A stretch of 64,000 nt of DNA from Gordionus sp. m RMFG-2023 (lineage: Eukaryota > Nematomorpha > Gordioida > Chordodea > Parachordodidae). Of the stretch, positions 62,592 through 64,000 are shown in pieces. The translations under genes and the position numbers were made by a program. The stretch covers positions 60,551,561 through 60,615,560 of the forward strand of contig NC_088775.1 of the NCBI RefSeq assembly GCF_954871325.1, read 5' to 3'. A model generated the notes under the pieces. The model searched no databases. It worked only from the letters and a program-made list of their open reading frames with translations, and was not told the origin of the DNA. Numbering within the stretch: the stretch's first letter is position 1; each line of letters begins with the position of its first letter.

Positions 62592-64000
62592 GCTTAATTA
62601 ACTCTTCTCCGTTTTATGGCTATCTCCAGGTTTACCCAGGTATGCCAGTTTCTCTCTGATTTTTTCCCCCATTTTTGACGGTCCTGAGCAAATATTTGCA
62701 AGATCCATGCTTCTCATATCCGCCGCTAACACATTTGTCCAAGTCATCTTGGGCCTTCCTCTAGGTCTTGATCCTCAAACTTCCATCAAGGTGTATCTCT
62801 TTACCCAGTCATCTTTTGTCATACGTTCCAGATGCTCAAACCATCTTAGTCTATTTCATCGCTTGCTCGCAATTCCTTGCTAGTTTTTCTTTCTCTCAGA
62901 GATACCCCAAACATCCATCTAATCATCCTCATCTCTGTTCTTTCTAATTTGGATTCGTGAGTCGCTTTCATTGCACATGTTTCGCCGCCATAAACTATAC
63001 AACTAACACAGCTTATGTAAACTTTCCCCTTTAACTTCAGAGAGACTTTTATTTGCTGAACTTCTTCCATGCTATAACGGCATAATCTACACCACCATCT
63101 GCCTTTATCATATCACCCAAATAACAAAACTTATTCAATATTTAGACCACCATTTTCTACATTATCATTATGATGTACCCCTTTTATCCATGTTCTACAA
63201 ATAAAGGTAATTTTTGCTAACATAAAATTACCTTTTTTCCCGTTACATCTATTATATACCCACTTCTGGTATCTGGTACATTGGATTTAATTCTAGCAAC
63301 TTCTTTCCCACATACACCACAAGACCACTTACCGGATTCATCCATCTTTAGATATTCCCCACCAATCACCATCTTTGTCTTTGCTGTATTCATTTTTAGG
63401 TCCCTTGCTTCCATAGCCATCTTCCATTTATTAATTTTATCCCTCAATTCTCCCTCACTGTTTGCCATTAATACAAAGTCATCTGTAGCTCCCAGGGAAG
63501 TCCTTCACTTATTTCTCTAGCCACCACATTCATTTTTTCCTTCGCAATATACTTCTATATTTGTCCCACCACAAAAATTGCATCTGTCTTGCCTTTCTCC
63601 GATTTAAAACTAAACTGTATTTCATCAATTTTAGTTTCTCTTATCCGCTTCTCTAACACCCTCTCAAATACCTTCATTGCATATTCCAAGAGTTTAATAA
63701 CTCTGTAAGACCTGCAATCTAGAGGATCACCTTTCCCCTTGTATACTGGGATAATTATACTTCTTCGCCAGTCCTCGGGAATAGTTCTTTCTGTGACAAT
63801 TTGATTGGCTAAGTTCATTAACCATTCAATCCCCAAATCATCATAACCTTTAATCATCTCTGATACCACCCTCTTTAAACCCGATGTCTTCCCTTTTTTC
63901 ACTGCTCTCTTTATTTCGTCCTTGCTAAATTTACACCCTGGACCTTCTACCTTTGCACAACTAACATTATTAACCCATTTATTTTCTTTGTTCAAAATTC
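62592..64000 (-). mobile_element. LINE, 3' part, continues past the right edge
   Basis: On the - strand from the right edge: ENKWVNNVSCAKVEGPGCKF, GIEWLMNLANQIVTERTIPE, DWRRSIIIPVYKGKGDPLDC and RSYRVIKLLEYAMKVFERVL (start of the reverse transcriptase, 63995-63560), then a palm-derived ELRDKINKWKMAMEARDLKM and NTAKTKMV (63468-63380), a CGVCGKEVARIKSN finger-like motif, YGGETCAMK, and a tail with RLRWFEHLERM-like and PRGRPKMTW phrases near 62.75-62.86 kb. This is a different LINE family from that at 21.6 kb. Frame changes show decay. Its 5' half lies outside the window. Confidence 0.85.

Overview
This is an extremely AT-rich eukaryotic window, most likely from an animal. It holds one recognisable host gene, a MutL-homologue mismatch-repair gene (MLH1), spread on the + strand from about 15.85 kb to at least 59.28 kb. 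Its exons are short (145-336 bp). Three of its introns are very long (about 13.4, 14.1 and 11.7 kb) and are packed with transposable elements. I infer an animal rather than a fungus or protist from the long introns, the two RT-bearing LINE families, a tRNA-headed SINE and the transposon families present. I cannot name the species. The last part of the MLH1 protein (roughly the final 180 residues by comparison with human) is not visible, so the gene probably continues past the right edge.

Left part, 1-15 kb. After about 1.4 kb of degenerate coding-like sequence comes a tandem array of about twenty ~118-bp units (1.40-3.66 kb). Next is the most striking object: a complete-looking hAT DNA transposon of 11,247 bp (3712-14958), bounded by a perfect 8-bp target-site duplication (ATCATTAT) and by inverted termini TAGTGTTGTTAAAT. 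Inside each end it carries, in mirror image, a 13-bp GC-rich minisatellite followed by ~118-bp units with the palindrome TGACAATTGTCA. These units are relatives of the array just outside its left end. Between them is a five-exon hAT transposase (6805-12376) whose BED zinc finger is split over two exons and which carries one apparent frameshift. Its introns and flanks hold several smaller hAT-type elements, one only 65 bp long with a perfect 8-bp duplication.

Middle, 16-44 kb (MLH1 introns 2 and 3). Intron 2 holds a ~2.3-kb DNA transposon with long inverted ends and an unnamed transposase-like protein, a LINE, a 730-bp hAT-derived element that retains only the last transposase exon, and pieces of two further hAT transposases. 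Intron 3 holds a ~630-bp tRNA-headed SINE with 18-bp duplications, split by a young Ty3/gypsy element with its own 5-bp duplication. It also holds a hAT-like remnant, a MITE with ~39-bp inverted repeats, a second LTR element with a short interior, and a GC-rich MITE with a perfect 8-bp duplication.

Right part, 44-64 kb. MLH1 exons lie at 44.28, 45.41, 46.75, 47.14 and 59.02 kb. The 11.7-kb intron between the last two contains a 63-bp minisatellite, a ~5.6-kb inverted-repeat transposon that encodes an OTU-type cysteine protease and a tandemly triplicated 120-bp exon, a BED/DUF659 hAT inserted into that element, a 1.04-kb hAT-type element with a perfect 8-bp duplication and a related empty site elsewhere in the window, and a second copy of the hAT element that keeps one exon. 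Past MLH1 are a short tandem array related to the OTU element, a GTAACG-rich repeat pair and the 3' part of a second LINE running off the edge.

The general picture is a host gene whose introns serve as a landing zone for several hAT lineages and their miniature relatives, which share YAGWGTTGTTAA-like ends and 8-bp duplications. All boundaries were read by eye; no alignments or database searches were run.
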